NCBI GenBank assembly: GCA_019321725.1 | Contig: CM033110.1 | Span: 21,259,278 to 21,323,277 of the forward strand | From: Paulownia fortunei | Lineage: Eukaryota > Streptophyta > Magnoliopsida > Lamiales > Paulowniaceae | Direction of reading: 5' to 3' | DNA: 64,000 nt | In this document: positions 46,132 to 59,868 of the stretch, piece by piece | Numbering within the stretch: the first letter of the stretch is position 1 | Layout of the letters: the number at the start of each line of letters is the position of its first letter | Notes under the pieces: model-generated | Told to the model about the DNA's origin: nothing | Seen by the model: the letters and a program-made list of their open reading frames with translations, nothing else | The model's database searches: none | Program-made: the position numbers and the translations under genes

Positions 46132-48654
46132 GCTTGAATTAAGAAAAGTTTGGCGTTCTAGGCGTTATCGGATGATGGAAAAATGGGAAAGAGAACTTCA
46201 ATCTTGGAAAGTATGCAGAAGAATAAGACAGGGCTGCGAGGAACTGCAAAGCTTGTAAAATATATAACCTTGAGACTTGAAATTTTCGAAGTGATCATAA
46301 GGTGGAGGAAGAGAAGGATGAAGAAGAAAGAGAAACAAAATTATTGAAGCATTACACGTATACTGTCCATAAAGAGCGACGTGGACGCCATGCAGGCTTT
46401 CTCCCAAATTTATACACTCATGACTGGAATGAAAGTTTTTCGAACATGATCTTAAATTATAATGGTCCAAGAATTTAATATCGTCAGCTCCAACAAAGCG
46501 GTATTTACTATTTTTAAGATTATGAAATTATCTACTTAGAATGCGAACTTATTCTTTTTTTTTTCTTTCCATTATTTGGATTTTTCAGTTTCTGATAGCT
46601 TTTATAATTTACTGAAGTTCTAAGAAAGTTCTTCTAAAGTGAATGGAAGGCAATGTTTTTAATTACTTGAAATTGGATTATTAATATTTGGGTTATGGAC
46701 CTATGTTGTGGTGAAGTGAGTTTATTGATGAAACTTGGTTACTATGGGCTCACTTTGCACCGTTTTGGGTGAAAATGAGGCCCAACCAAAAAATTTCAAA
46801 TTTAATTTTGTGTAGGTCAAGTCGCTTGGGCCTTACTTAACTTATTTGGCCCATGTTGATAGGTAATCACCAGTGGTGTGGGGAACTAATCCATTCCTTC
46901 ACGGGCTTCATCCCTTCAAATTTTTGTTCAATTTGTTTGCTCCAACTTTGTGCCCCGTTGTAAAAATTAATGGACATGCCTTTTTTGTTTTTGGCCGTTC
47001 GCTCATTTTTTCACTTATTTATTATTGTTAAGTTAACATTGCCTATACTTAAATAATAATAGTACTACAAGTAAATTAGCTTTATGTCTCAACCTTATTT
47101 ATTTCGCGCAACTTGGCTAGATATATTAAAATATTCAATATAATTAAATATTTATTTATTTATAATTATGATTCATAATAAAAATTCAAACTTGATATTT
47201 GTGTTGTGAGTATTATTACATTCAAGATATTTTAGGAGGCAAAGAGATCTAATCAAAATAGTCATTTATATAAAGTTTCAGATTTTATCATTGGTTATCA
47301 TCGCAAAAAGTAAATACTCTACTATGTTAAATATTTTCATATGTCCAACATAATTATATGAAATAAACAAGATCTCTCTCCCCCTAAAATGCCTTGAATA
47401 TGATTAAACAATAAAACTCACAAACTTAAATAATATATTACTTTAATAAAGGTAAATTAGTCAAATATACGATAATGCACACAATAATCCATCAAAATAC
47501 ACGTTTAATTAAAATATTAATTAATATATCGTAAAGACAATCATATTAAGTACACATGAGTTTTATTAAATAATTTAATTTTAATCTCACACTTCATCGC
47601 ATTTTTTAATCAAGCATCCTTCATCCCAATCAAATGTATAATTCTTGTTATTGAACAAAAATAGCAAATTTTTAGCTTAGCTTCCATTGTTTTTTTCTTT
47701 TTCTTTTTTTTTTTTGTTGAATTGATGGCTTTTGATAAAATATTTTCGAACTAATCGCAAAAATATCATTCCTGAAATTTGTTATGGAAGATGGATTTCC
47801 TCCATGTTTTCTTCAATACAACTCCAAATAATTGTGGAATTAAGAATTTGAAAGGTATTGCTGAGATAAGTAAAATGTCCAACTGCATGCGTTTGTAATA
47901 ACTAAATCGTGTTTTGTAATAATTAATATACACACATCATAATGAAGATGCCACTTTACGTGTAAGCTAAGCGTATTACTTTAAGGTCTAGGTCCCTACT
48001 TAAAAGAAACACTATTAAAGTGTACAATTCCAGTGCAATTTGTATGTTTTGTAGAGGCTGATTTCTGCACTATAAGTTTTACATTATGCATTTCGTTCCC
48101 CGTTATGACTTAATTATTATTATTTATTTTTTTACCAAGTTTGATTTCTTGATATCCAATTATTGAAAGAGTTTTTATCTGCGGAATATGAAACTATATG
48201 ATTTTATCTCACTGCATATATCTTAAATAATTAGATAATCTAAGATAATCAAGAAAAAATATCAAATTAATTATCGTGCAACTATTGATATTACCATATA
48301 TAAATTATAGATTTGTTCCAATTAGTTGATACTCTTTATTTGTGATCGGTAAGACTTGATTGTTAGTTTTTGGTAACAATAAATTGCTAATTATTTGATG
48401 TCCTAGTTAATTTAAAGAATGATGTATTTAATTATTTCACTAAAAAAATAAATCCCTTTCTAGTGTTGTGAAAATTCATCATGGAGACTTAGCTTTATTG
48501 TTAGCATAGTAAGGTTTGGTGTCACTTATATTCGAGTTATTTGTGATTGTTTTTCAGTATTTATTGGTCCATGATATATGTATTTATGTGTAAGTTCTTT
48601 ATAGTTTTTCCTGATAATGAATATAACCACAATTTATTAATCAGCTTCCGACCA
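46132..48654. other. RTNLB promoter side and AT-rich intergenic DNA
   Basis: A possible TATA box for the RTNLB gene, TATATATT on the minus strand, lies at about 46258-46266. GGGCC-type motifs (GGGCTC, AGGCCC, TTGGGCC, GGCCCAT) cluster at about 46745-46855; such motifs are common in plant housekeeping promoters. Further right is AT-rich with a poly-T tract at about 47700-47717. No gene seen. Confidence 0.5.
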
Positions 48655-49037
48655 CACTACAAGAAAAAATAATAAAATAAATATTATTAATAAGATATTG
48701 GTTAATAACATAGAAATTATCTTTAATGAGATATATTCAATAACAATAACTTTTGATTTGTTATTGTCTCAAGTTTAGTGACAAGAGTTCGTTATACATA
48801 ATTAGTTACAAATATATAGCATTTAAATTATTATTATTATTAATAACTAATAATTCATATATAACTATAATATAATAACAACAAAAATTGTCGTTAAATA
48901 TTTATATTATTATATTTTATTATTTATTAATGGTGACAATAGAATAATTTTTTTATTAATAACTTATAAAAATTATATTTGTAATTGTAAAATTTTTATT
49001 ATTTAATATATGTGTTATTAATATTTTTTTCTGTGTA
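48655..49037. mobile_element. CACTA-type miniature element (non-autonomous)
   Basis: Starts CACTACAAGAAAAAATAATA, the hallmark terminal repeat of plant CACTA (CMC) transposons. The right end, ATTTTTTTCTGTGTAA, approximates the reverse complement (ATTTTTTCTTGTAGTG). About 380 bases, AT-rich, without coding capacity. The right terminus is degraded and no 3-base target duplication was confirmed. Confidence 0.6.
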
Positions 49038-52000
49038 AAAGAATGACAAAATAATGGGGTAAGTATGGAAACCGTGTGGCACCCCACTTGTGAGGTATGG
49101 CTCAAATGAAAGCCATGTACAAGAATCAGCACATCACATGGGTGACCATCATTTAAAAAAATTATGGGTCTACTTTCATTGTCTTTTTCCTTTTCCTTCT
49201 TACAATCTTGTAAATATTTATGTATATATACACTGTTTTTTAGTAGTTTTCGCTAAAATAATTTCCAATAATTACAATTACAGAGGACCCACTTCATTAT
49301 TGGCAATGATTTGGGACTAAACGAAATTATAGGCTTAAAACCGAAAATTGTCACGAGGGTTTGATTTCCATAAACTTTTTAATACCATCCTAACAAATTA
49401 ATAACTCATTTTTTTGTTTATTAGTTAATATAATTATCTTTTAAATACATTACAAATAATTTATTTAAGGATTAATTGAAGAATGTTAACTAACATCACA
49501 AATACTAAAACTTGAAAATTTAATAAATTAAAATGATAAAAAAAAAGATTAATGAAGAACATGCTATAGCTAGTACAGCTTAAGAAAATAATTATATATA
49601 AAAAAAAATAGTACTGCTAACTAAGAAAACCTTATTCAACTATAAAAACTCAATAATTTTGATTTTAAGAATTTTGACTTCAATTTCCTATAATAATAAT
49701 ATGGGTTATTTATTCTCTCTAAAAGCCGAAGGCCAAAACTAGCCAAGTAAATCGATGCCACATGTTAAAAACTAAAGTACCTAGTATGGAAAGAGGCTGC
49801 ATAAATATAATGTATAACATATATATATATATATACAGTAATACAAGTTCTCCATTCATGTACATACCATATATAAATTATATATATCTTATTTACATAC
49901 ATACATACATACATACATATGGACATGATTATCAATTATATTTTGACTTAAAAGGAATTTAGTGCAATGGAATTTATCATTTTGAGTTTAATTAAGTTAA
50001 TAAATTATGTAAGTCTAAGAATAAAAAAAATAAAAAATTAATGAACTTTAAGTTGTAAAAGATGATCTGCTCCAAATTTCCACTGGTTAGATGCTCAAGT
50101 TTACTGCACCGTTTTTAGTTATGGTTGCTGAGTACTTGCTCACATTTCTGTCACATTGTCCATAATTAGCTATACAGATTAAATCATAATCCTGTAAATA
50201 CTCTGCCATAAATCTCAACAATTAAAGAAAAAAAAAAGGGATTGAGATCTCAAAGTACAAAAAGATCAGTATTGATTATATATATATATATTTTAGTGAA
50301 ACGATTAAATAAATTATTATATTAAAAATTTTATTATTAATAATATTTCTTTAGCAATTAGTGGGAAGTAATTTGGTCTTGCAGGATGGGATTCTTCATT
50401 CATCTTCTGGAAAACACTGCTTGTTTCTACTCTCCATTTATATTATCTTTTTCTTTCAGCAGTCCAAAAGATACATATATAGACCAAGAAAAGAGAAAGG
50501 AAGAAAAAAGAAAAGCAGAAAAAAGGAAAAGTAAAAGGAAAAGAAGCAAAGATGAAAGCATGGGTATTAATTAATGATGCATGTGAATTCTGATACTCGA
50601 AATCAGTGCCACGTAAATACAGTATTAAGTACCGACTCCCCTGCAGAAAAACATTAAAATAATCAATAATAATTCACGGTGGCCCAAGATCCAATTATGT
50701 TTGGGATTTTTCGATTTAAGATTTTTTAATTAGATCTAACCTTTATATGATTAAATAAAACGAGATTATTGTAAATCACTTTTAAATTGTTGCGTCTCAT
50801 GTTGGTAATTCTTCAAGTTGTAACATACTGGAAATTATGAAAAAAGATGTGTAAACTATGAATATTTTTTATTTTGTTAAAAAAATGAAATATATATTTA
50901 GTTAACATGTAAGTATGAAAAACATCCCGAAAGACCTTTTCTGATAGTGGAGAAGGTTATATATATTTTGAATTTTATTTTATTTGAAGAAAAAATGCTA
51001 CAGAATTTGCAAAGATATATTTGTTAGATATAATACTACTCAGAGCTGCAGAGGCTGAGTAATATGCTTTATTTTGTATACCGGTTTATCCTTATTGCAT
51101 ATATATATATAATATATTATTGAAAAATTACAGTCATTAAATTCAAACAAGATTTCCACTAAAAGAAAAAAGAAAAATCACACTAGCGCAAGAACAATAT
51201 CCAAGAGTTTCTTTGATCCTTGAAATTCTTGGTCGAGGAGATAATTAATCAGATTATTTTCAATCCAAACCGCCTTTCCTAAATTAATTATAGAAAATAA
51301 ATGAAGATTATCTAAGGCTTTAAAGTATTTTGGTTTAGGTGACATTTGATCAAATTATTTTTCAATCTCAGAACATTTTAACTGTCATAAGCTAATTAGT
51401 CAATTTGTCCTATAAAAAAATTGTCAAATTTGACTTTAAAAATAAAAAAAGAAAAAAAAAAGAAAATCAACATATATTCATGTTCTACAAAGTTACCATT
51501 CTTCTCAAAATTTGCTAATTGCACAAATTTGACAAGTTTAATTAAGTTGCTAAAGTTTTCCATTCATAATATTGTACTATAGCTGTAAATGTCCTTATTT
51601 GCATTAAAATGAATTTGAATTGCATAAAAATAGGATATATGTTGTCACTTACCATAGCTAAGCTACTTAAATTATAGAATGCATACATAAGATATCCTAA
51701 TTAGTCATATTTAAAGACGAGAATAATAGAACATCATATATATATTTGTTAATTGATTTTTGGAAACCAGATAAGAAAATTTAGGCAAAATCAAAATAAA
51801 AACCAAAACATTATTTGTGGAATTGAGGAAGTATATGATTGTGTGTTTTAATTACTAAAATTGGGGTTAAGAATTTTAAATAAATAATAATAAATTTATT
51901 AAATTATTTGAATAATTTTATGTTACAATAAATTTCAAATCATTAAATTTTTATTGTAAATAATTTTTAAATTGTTAAAAATATCCACATAATATAAAAT

Positions 52001-52374
52001 TATCTCTAAAATCGAAATACTCCTATTCAAATACAACAAAAATTCTACGGACATAAAAACCAACGATAACCCGAAATCATAAATATGTAGGAAAAGAAGT
52101 TGACAGCAATCAATAACCATTAACCAGCGGCGTGATTTCTGGCATTTAACAGCCAACTACCACTTATCCATTTCTTTTCGGCGAAAAAGAAAATTTAATT
52201 ATTGTAAAAACAACTCAGATTAATAGTAAAATTTCAAAAAATTAATAAGGTATATTCATAATAATAATAACGCGGAAACGCGTGAATTAGAGTAGAATGT
52301 GAAAGTTGGCAATGGACAGACAGGCATACCCGGTGACAGCTTTTTCTTTTCGTTTCAAATCCCTGTCAGTGTTG
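49038..52374. other. AT-rich intergenic DNA with simple repeats
   Basis: No gene recognised. Simple repeats: (TA)n at about 49821-49837, (CATA)n at about 49895-49919, (TA)n at about 50278-50291 and at about 51104-51117. An AG-rich patch at about 50480-50550 gives a Lys/Glu-rich open frame that looks like low-complexity sequence. Confidence 0.55.
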
Positions 52375-52375
52375 T

Positions 52376-52392
52376 CTATATATTTATATATA
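52376..52392 (+). promoter_or_regulatory. TATA region of first SKS gene
   Basis: CTATATATTTATATATA, followed about 30 bases later by a pyrimidine/A-rich start region. A probable leader intron follows, with donor ACCTG/GTACGT at about 52520 and acceptor CTTGCAG at about 52802, 40 bases before the ATG. Confidence 0.55.
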
Positions 52393-52842
52393 CACATCCA
52401 GGGACTAATCCTCTTTGGGGAGTAGCAATAGGCAGCTAAAACAGACATAGATTTTGAAGAAAGATTCACTCACATTCTTTTATTCTTTTCACTTTTGTAC
52501 TAGTTTAATCGCTCAAACCTGGTACGTTTCCAATTTCTACATTTTATCCGCATTTTAGTTCTTTGGCTAAATCCCACTTCAGATCTGATGAAGATTGTGT
52601 TTTTTGGTCTTGTCACTATTCCAGCTCTATCAAGATTTGGTTATTGTTGTTATGTTTCAGTTTAGTACTCATTACTGTATAATGTGCACATCTAGAAGCT
52701 ACATAGTCCAAGATCATGTCGGCGAAGTTACATTTGTTGCTGCTTAATAAATTTTTGCTTGTATTCAAGGTGGTCTGATACATTTGAAGTGGGATCTTGC
52801 AGATTCAGAGGTTTGGGTGCTCATTCATTTTAACTAGGTGAA

Positions 52843-55800
52843 ATGGGGCGAGCAGTTTTGCTATCTTTGCTTGCAATTTTGGCACTTTGCAGTGTCTCTG
52901 TGGTGAGAGCAGAGGATGCTTACAAGTATTACACATGGACTGTCACTTATGGAACTGCTGCGCCACTTGGCCCTTCTCAACAGGTTAGCAATGGTTGAGA
53001 TTCTCTGCTCAACAGATGTGTGAAAAGGAGAATTGGAATTGCTGAGATTTTGATGTTGGAATTTGCAGGTCATCCTCATCAATGGTCAATTTCCTGGTCC
53101 TACGCTTGATACTGTAACCAATGACAACATAATCCTAAACCTCGTCAATAAGTTGGACCAGCCTTTCCTTTTGACATGGTGAGTCACATTCATCGACTGC
53201 AATGTCTAATTATGCTCTATTTTTGTTATGGGTGGTGTCCAAATCACTCGATCTATATATTGGCCTTCTTATTTTAGTAGTTTGCGAATAAATTATTGAA
53301 CAGCAGTCATTATCTCCAGTCAAGTAACATATAGTATTTATCTTGTTACGAGTGTTGGAACTGGTTGCTTTTCAGTACCTATGATTTTTAAATCCTGATT
53401 TCTTTTACTGAGAGTTTAGTTAATATACAATATACTTTACTCCTTAGATTTTATTCTGTGTTCTGTGATGATTTTGTCAGATATTGGATATCCTAGCCTA
53501 TGTTTTTGAGTATTCATTTCAAGAATCATTATTTATCTTACAATGTAGGAGTTTTAGGTAAGACATAAATTTTTCGAGTGGTTCATGTTGTATGAATTAG
53601 GAATGGAATCAAACAGAGAAAGAATTCGTGGCAGGATGGTGTTTTGGGAACTAACTGTCCCATCCCCCCGAACTCAAATTACACATACAAGTTCCAAACT
53701 AAGGATCAAATTGGAAGCTACACATACTTTCCATCAACTCTGATGCACAGAGCTGCTGGAGGATTTGGAGCACTTAATGTCTATGCAAGGTCAGTGATTC
53801 CAGTTCCATATGCCAAGCCTGATGGAGATTTCAGCCTGCTCATCGGTGATTGGTATAAGACTGGTCACAAGGTTAGGGTTTATTATAACCTTATGTGTTC
53901 AATATTATGACTTGTGTGGCAGCATTTCCAGAATTGGTTGGACTCACTTAAACTGAAAATTCACACTTTTCACTTCTGGAGCTAATAGAGTTGTCGTAGT
54001 CCAAATATTCTTCTTTTTAACTGGAGAAAACCGTGACATATGCGACAAATTCTATGTTAGATCAAGAATTGCTGACTTGTTAGTTTTGATAAATAAGAAT
54101 TCAGTTTTGCTGTAATACTTTTATCACTATTAGAAAGTCAATTGTGTCTTTTGGAACAGCTCTTAAAAATTGAAGCAATCTGTTTATAGGTTTTCACTAT
54201 TTTGAAAAACCTATATTAAATTGGTGAAAATGATGTAGATAAATACTAAAATACAATCCTAAGCGATCATGTTTGTTGTGAGGTATTGATGGAAAGAGGT
54301 GGTCTTGTCCATTGAGCCTTTAAAGAAGTAATTCATCTGAGTCATCTGTCAGATTTTATTTTGAGCGAAATTTCCTTAGAGGATGCCCTGCATATGCTTT
54401 CCACTTTCAATGTGTGTTCACGCATCATTTGTGTCCACATCAAATAAGTACGGTTATGTTGTTGCAGGGATTGCAGCAAATACTTGATTCAGGAAAACCC
54501 TTGCCTTTCCCTGATGGAATCCTTATAAATGGCCGGGGTCGATCTTCCTTCAGTGGTGATCAAGGTCATCTTACAGGCCTTAATAATTTAAATTGTTAGA
54601 TTTAATTTTTATAAATGGCCTTATGAAAGCATAACCTTTTTCAGGGATTTGAATTTGCAATTCATTTTTGTTGTTTCTGTACTGAGAGCTGTATGTGCTC
54701 ACTGTATGTTGCTTTATTTTTCAGGGAAAACCTACATGTTCAGGGTTTCAAATATCGGTTTGTCCACCTCTTTCAATTTCAGAATTCAGGGGCATAAATT
54801 GAAGCTTGTCGAGGTTGAAGGATCTCATGTCCTTCAGAATATTTATGATTCTCTTGATGTTCATGTGGGTCAATCTGTGTCTGTCCTCGTCACCTTGAAT
54901 CAGTCTCCAAAAGACTATTATATAGTTGCATCTACTAGGTTCACACAGACAGTCCTTGCTGCCACTGCAGTGTTGCATTATACGAACTCTCAGGTTTCTG
55001 TTTCTGGACCTGTCCCAGCTGGTCCAACTAATGAAGTAGGATGGTCCGTTGATCAAGCTAGATCCTACAGGTATACACGAGAACTATCTTTTTTTTTTTT
55101 TTAAAATAAGAAAAATTGCCTACATATGCTCATTCCCCTTTTATCTTAGTAGTGCGTGTAATCAATGTTGCATTGATACGTGATACACCATAATGTTTGA
55201 GTTGTTTACATGACATTTGATGTTGCTTTGATCTTTATTTGAGCCATAAGAATAGTAGATGCTAATACTATAGCTGCATTGGATTTGATTGGATTTGATA
55301 AGCCTAATTTTTACTTGTTTATGTTTCAGGTGGAATCTGACCTCAAATGCAGCAAGGCCCAACCCTCAGGGTTCTTTCCATTACGGGAAAATAACACCAA
55401 CAAGGACAATTTTGCTGGCTAATTCAGCTCCTATTATCAACGGGAAGCAAAGATATGCTGTCAATGGGGTCTCTTACATCAACTCCGACACTCCTTTGAA
55501 GCTCGCTGATTATTTCAACATCCCTGGTGTTTTCAGCATTAACTCCATCCAGAGTGCTCCATCTGGCAGTGGTGCTAACCTAGCCACATCCGTGATGGGA
55601 GCTTCTCTCCATGAATTCATTGAAGTTGTCTTCCAAAATAATGAGGACACCATTCAATCGTGGCATCTTGATGGTTATGATTTCTGGGTTGTTGGGTAAG
55701 CCATCACATTTGACAGAATTGTTTTTCACGCTTGCAAGACATTAAGTGTTTAACCTCGTTTTCTGTTCATCAAACAGATTCGGGGCAGGACAGTGGACAC

Positions 55801-56157
55801 AAGATAGCAGGAAGGCTTACAATCTTGTTGATGCTTTGACAAGACACACTACGCAGGTAACAATATAAAACTCTTGCATATTGCATTTGTTGTTTCTGCC
55901 TTTGTAGTTCTGCTCAAGTTCATCGTAACATTGCTTAAATTCCCTTGCAGGTATATCCCAATTCTTGGACTGCTATATTAGTATCCTTGGACAACCAGGG
56001 TATGTGGAATATGAGGTCTGCAATGTGGGGAAGGCAATACCTTGGACAGCAATTTTATCTCAGGGTTTACAATCCAACACCAAGTTTTGCCAATGAATAT
56101 GACATGCCATCCAATGCTCTGCTCTGCGGTAAAGCCGTCGGCCGTAAACATCCTTAA
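52843..56157 (+). CDS. SKS: SKU5-similar (SKS) monocopper-oxidase-like protein, copy 1
   Basis: Exons 52843-52983, 53069-53178, 53601-53871, 54468-54564, 54725-55070, 55330-55695, 55778-55856, 55951-56157; 1617 nt, 538 aa, in phase. Residues 1-22 are a signal peptide ([20 protein letters not shown]). Three cupredoxin domains follow: [10 protein letters not shown] and [17 protein letters not shown] (domain 1), [19 protein letters not shown] (domain 2), [19 protein letters not shown] and [15 protein letters not shown] (domain 3). Histidines of the trinuclear copper site of true ascorbate oxidases are largely missing (NGIKQR.SWQDG replaces the HWHG context; [10 protein letters not shown] replaces the HCHIE context), as is normal for SKS proteins. 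Family members are secreted or wall-associated, many pollen-expressed or linked to directional growth. No GPI signal is evident: it ends [11 protein letters not shown]. Its sister gene is 3.7 kb downstream. Confidence 0.95.
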
Positions 56158-59100
56158 TTGGTTAGTATGAAGATGTTTATGGAGAGTACTTAACTGAGTT
56201 TTCCAGTCATGAGAGGTTGACTGCTAGTATACACAGGGAGGGAGAATCTTGGCTCCTTAAATTTGTACATTCAAACGAAATATTTAGAAACAGTTTGGAT
56301 GACCTTGGACGCTTTTTCTAGTGGCAGTTGGTTTGAAATTCATGTGTGATTGACTTGAGTGCTTTGATTGAAATCACCCGTCTAATGCACTGCAATATTT
56401 ATTCTGACCATTTCTTACATTTTATGGGATGGACCAAAACAACTGTCTTATGTAAAATGCCATAGTGTTTGTTGCATATGGTACTAATTATGTATCTGTT
56501 GAAGTACTCTTTTCATTTAAAACCAACCAATTAAATATAATTCGTAAGTTGTCCTAGAACTGTGGTACTTGATGCATCATCGATCCAAGTATTCCCAATC
56601 TCAACAACTGCATCATGCGGCTAACCTCAGTCGGTCCTCATGGGACGGAGTCAATTTGTTGTGAGGTGATCCACTCTCTACAGGATAGCTATATCCTGGA
56701 AAATGTATAGTTAAATTGAATTGTGAAATTATGGAAAACTAGTTACTGTGCTAGTGATCCGAGCTTCAGCCTAAAAACTTGATCCTGTTATTTTTTATAA
56801 GCCTACATCTGATATTAAATGGGATTACTTCGCCACCCCAAAAATATATTACAGGACAAAAATTACAATTTTTCTATAATGAATAATAAGTTAACTACCA
56901 CGACCCACCTTTTGGTGTCCAAAATTACCGAAGTTGGATCAGATTATGTATGATAAATTTAAAATAATGATTCAATAAGATAGCCCGTAAATTGCGGGAT
57001 CAAACATGTAGGAATGAGATTAAAAATGTTAGGAACTTTATGAGCTAATTGGAAACAAGTATACTCGTCTAATATCTGGGATTAAAGTTACAATATTGCC
57101 TAATTATTTTTCATGACACTAAATATCTGGGAATACTCCCTTATATCAACACACACACACCCATATATATATATGTATGTATGTATGTATGTATAGATAT
57201 ACAGTTTAATCCACATTTTCAATAAGGGTAGACGTTTGACTTCACCATCTCTTCAATTAAGGTTATAATGGAAATATGTAAAGCTAATTAACAAAATATA
57301 TCTTTGTTGATGCACTAATTGCCATGTGATATGCACATGGGGTAACTTCACGTGGATCTCAAAATATTGTAGACAGGGACCAAAATGCAAATTTTGAGTA
57401 GTACAAAAAGAAGTTAAATGACAATTAAAAGATATCAATTTTCAATTGCCAAAACGTACAAGTGAAATTTGCAAACGATCCTTTATGGTTTCTAAGTTTT
57501 GTTAAAAATATGCAACATAGCCCCCCCAATAACTTTCCATCCCCTATAATTGACCTTTTCCAATAAACTGACGTGCTTCCTGTCTTTTCTCAAACTATCA
57601 ACGAGGGTATAGTGGTCATTTGGCAGCTATATCAATTATTATTATTATTATTATTTACCTTACACCACTCATTCACATACTGACATTTTACAAAAAAGTG
57701 AGAGACGATACCATCAATTATATCAAGTTATCAAAAAGGGGTTTGATTAATTTGCTCTGTCGAACAATTATAGCTACAAATTGCAAATTTAAAATCCTCA
57801 AACCACAAATAATTTGAAGAATTTGCAACGTATAAGAAAATAATACTCCAATCGGTGTTTATGTTTCCATCAATAAATTCAATTCATTCAACAATCAGTC
57901 ATATAATTTATTTCAATTTAAAGTTATAAGTTTGTGTTTTAAAAATAAAACATAAATTTCATTCAAAATTTTAGTGGCACATAAAGGCCGGTGAGCATGA
58001 TAAGAAGCATTATCAAACATTAAAAAGTTGCTCCTTATAATTGATATTATTTTGAGTGTTTTGAGAGTAATATTTAAAAAAAAATGTATAGTATTTGGGA
58101 TTGTATTGGAAAATATACAGGGAATAATAAAAAAAATATTTGGATGAGTTTATAAAAAATAATGATATGATATATTTTTGAAGAAATATGATTAGATAAA
58201 TCATTTATTTATTATTTAAAAAAACATATTTATATAAATAAATGATTAAATGATATAAACTCATGGCTTGTGACCAAGAAATAAACCAAACCAAAACTTT
58301 ATTGCAATTTCAGAACTCCGAGGGCTGCCTGAAAGGAATAAATTATTTAGCGAGGAAGGTAAAAATAAAATATTCACTTATTAGGGTAGGCCAATTTTAA
58401 CCATTTTTCCTAATTTAATTTGACGTAAGACAAGAAAAACTTTTGCATATGATATGAATTGACCAAAAGGGACATTCAAACACTTGATTAAATTTGCCGC
58501 CAAATCTCGAAACCCAATGAACGAGTGCCACTGCACATGATCCACCGAAGTCTCCCAATTGTCTTCGCTTCTTTCTTTCCATGTGAAAAACTCTTATGCA
58601 CCCGATCTCTTCATTAAATTTCCCCATTATTTATTTATTATTTTTCACAAAAACCATTTAATCTCTAATTAATATGATCCGTCCTTGGCTGCGCCCTTCT
58701 CGCTTTCACACACTTCCCTTACCTTATTACTCCACCGACGAATCTCATTAGACTACTCCAACCTTACATTTTATTTTTCTTTAAAAAACTCCAACCATAC
58801 ATGAGTCAATAACGTTTCATATAAATTAATGGATTAATTACAAATATTATTCCTTAAATTTAACTTATTTATAAAAATTATATTATAAATTTATAAATTA
58901 TAAATATCTTCTCTATTTTGTAAATTACACCTAATGAGAAAGAATATTTATCTATAATTTATAAATTCATAGAGGTAATTTATAAATATATCAAACCTTT
59001 TTGTAATTAATTCTAAATTAATAGTAACTTTGGAGACCACCAAAATTCTACAGTACGAATTCTTATGTTAACGCCCCACGAGAATCTGGTGGCGCCTCCC

Positions 59101-59380
59101 ATACCATTCATGTTACTGAAATAAAACAATAACATAAGAAAAAAATATATATAATGTTAGAATAAATGATTGAACTAAAATATATTACTTTAAGTTGAAG
59201 AATTGAGACTTACAAGAAATCTAGTAAAATAGATCGAAAAATCTGAAGGCGAAAAAGAGTTGAGAAATAAGCATTAATGAGCAAGAAGTACGGCGCAAAT
59301 GAGCTTTAAGATTTCTTCTCGAAATCCGAGTGCCATTGCCTGTTAGCATGCAAGCTACGTTGTTGGTTAATGGCGGGTTC
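56158..59380. other. intergenic DNA between the two SKS genes
   Basis: Starts with the 3' UTR of SKS copy 1. Simple repeats: (CA)n(TA)n(TGTA)n at about 57149-57194, poly-C at 57522-57528, (ATT)n at about 57637-57655. No gene recognised. Confidence 0.55.
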
Positions 59381-59387
59381 GTTCTGT

Positions 59388-59395
59388 TATATAAA
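59388..59395 (+). promoter_or_regulatory. TATA box of second SKS gene
   Basis: TATATAAA. A likely leader intron follows, from the donor GATTTT/GTAAGT at about 59512 to the acceptor GTGACAG at about 59836, 33 bases before the ATG. The 5' structure parallels that of the first SKS gene. Confidence 0.65.
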
Positions 59396-59868
59396 CTCCT
59401 GTTTTGTGCACTTGTCATTTTGTCATTCATCAATTCTAATTCCCTTCTCCATCCATTGAGGATTATCCTCGTTATTCATCCCTGTTTTTTTTTTTTCCTT
59501 TTCCCGATTTTGTAAGTATAGACATTTCCTATAGTTATGCAAGAATTAATTCTCTTCAGTTTTTAGTTTAAGTAAGAAAGAAGAAACAGGGTTTACAAAA
59601 ATGGAGTTCCATTTTTCTACACTTTACATTTTCTCTACCATTCTTGGGGCTTTAATTTTGGCTCAATGAGCCAAGATAAGAATAGTATTTGATTTTGAGT
59701 TCTACTATGAAAAAGTTTGTATTTCGCACGTTTTTTAAGGGTTTTTTTTTTCTGTTTTTTTGAAATATTAATAATTGCAATCTCTGAAATTTGGGTTTAA
59801 CTTGAGTTGATTTTAATTTTCTTTAAATTGTGACAGGGATTATACACTTGGAGGAAACTTGAGTTAAA

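Noticed and set aside
50386..50574. Lys/Glu-rich 62-codon frame
   Set aside because: Low-complexity AG-rich sequence without conserved features.
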